Source: Pirellulales bacterium
GTDB lineage: Bacteria > Planctomycetota > Planctomycetia > Pirellulales > JALHLM01
Assembly (NCBI GenBank): GCA_022844585.1
Contig: JALHLM010000312.1
Location: forward strand, 1 to 7,242
Direction: 5' to 3'
Length of the DNA: 7,242 nucleotides
Under the pieces are notes generated by a model. That model was not told where the DNA came from. It saw nothing but the letters and a program-made list of their open reading frames with translations, and did no database searches. This document shows positions 7,176 to 7,242 of the stretch, piece by piece. Within the stretch, counting starts at the first letter, position 1. Every line of letters begins with the position of its first letter. The position numbers were made by a program, and so were the translations under genes.

Positions 7176-7194
7176 CCAAGTCGTTCGTTCGCCT

Positions 7195-7200
7195 GGAGGA
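7195..7200 (+). promoter_or_regulatory. Strong Shine-Dalgarno sequence for the third gene
   Basis: GGAGGA lies six bases before ATG 7207. It is a near-ideal anti-16S match and fixes the start of the next gene. It contrasts with the absence of such a site before every candidate start of the large gene. Only 31 bases separate the large gene's stop from this ATG, and no terminator lies between; the palindrome ACCGCGGT at 7166-7173 overlaps the stop codon and has no T-run. Confidence 0.75.
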
Positions 7201-7206
7201 TCAAGG

Positions 7207-7242
7207 ATGCTTCGTCGCCGGTTGTTGCACTGCGCGCTCAGC
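7207..7242 (+). CDS. Start of a third gene, probably exported product (3' truncated by window edge)
   Basis: ATG 7207 opens a frame of 12 codons, MLRRRLLHCALS, that runs to the window edge. It is supported by the GGAGGA site at ideal spacing. Three arginines followed by LLHCAL look like the n-region and the beginning of the hydrophobic core of a signal peptide or membrane anchor; the Cys might hint at a lipoprotein, but too little is visible. The close spacing suggests an operon with the large surface-protein gene. The product cannot be identified. Confidence 0.65.
   Translation, partial: MLRRRLLHCALS

Overview
The window suggests a planctomycete, probably of the Pirellulales type. The DNA is GC-rich. 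The main gene encodes a very large surface or exported protein whose N-terminus is Arg/Lys-rich and carries an L-E-x-R-x-M-M-A motif, like the 'LEPR-XLL' motif of planctomycete surface proteins. It also combines cadherin/Ig-like repeats with a cyclophilin domain. The organism assignment is an inference from protein architecture only.

Layout, all on the + strand. (1) 1-1355 is the 3' end of an HrpA-type ATP-dependent RNA helicase gene; only the C-terminal DUF3418-type region is visible. (2) 1356-1646 is an intergenic stretch with a plausible sigma70-like promoter (TTGCAA, 16 bp, TTTAAT) and no convincing terminator. (3) 1647-7175 is one uninterrupted gene for a protein of about 1842 residues. 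In order it holds: a basic N-terminal leader with the LETRAMM motif; a small His-rich domain; an Ig/cadherin-like fold that appears to be split by a complete cyclophilin-type peptidyl-prolyl isomerase; two further Ig-like domains; ten tandem Ig/cadherin-like repeats of about 91-95 residues; a disordered linker; and a C-terminal tail with a short hydrophobic stretch followed by an Arg cluster. (4) 7176-7242 holds a strong Shine-Dalgarno sequence and the first 12 codons of a third gene that runs off the window.

The helicase is a housekeeping RNA enzyme and looks unrelated to the large protein apart from orientation. The third gene starts 31 bases after the large gene's stop with no terminator between them, so those two are probably co-transcribed and possibly linked in function. 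The large protein is best read as a secreted or surface-attached repeat protein (adhesin or matrix type) with a built-in prolyl isomerase and a possible metal-binding domain. That role is inferred and untested. The long reverse-strand reading frames opposite it look like by-products of GC-rich codon use.
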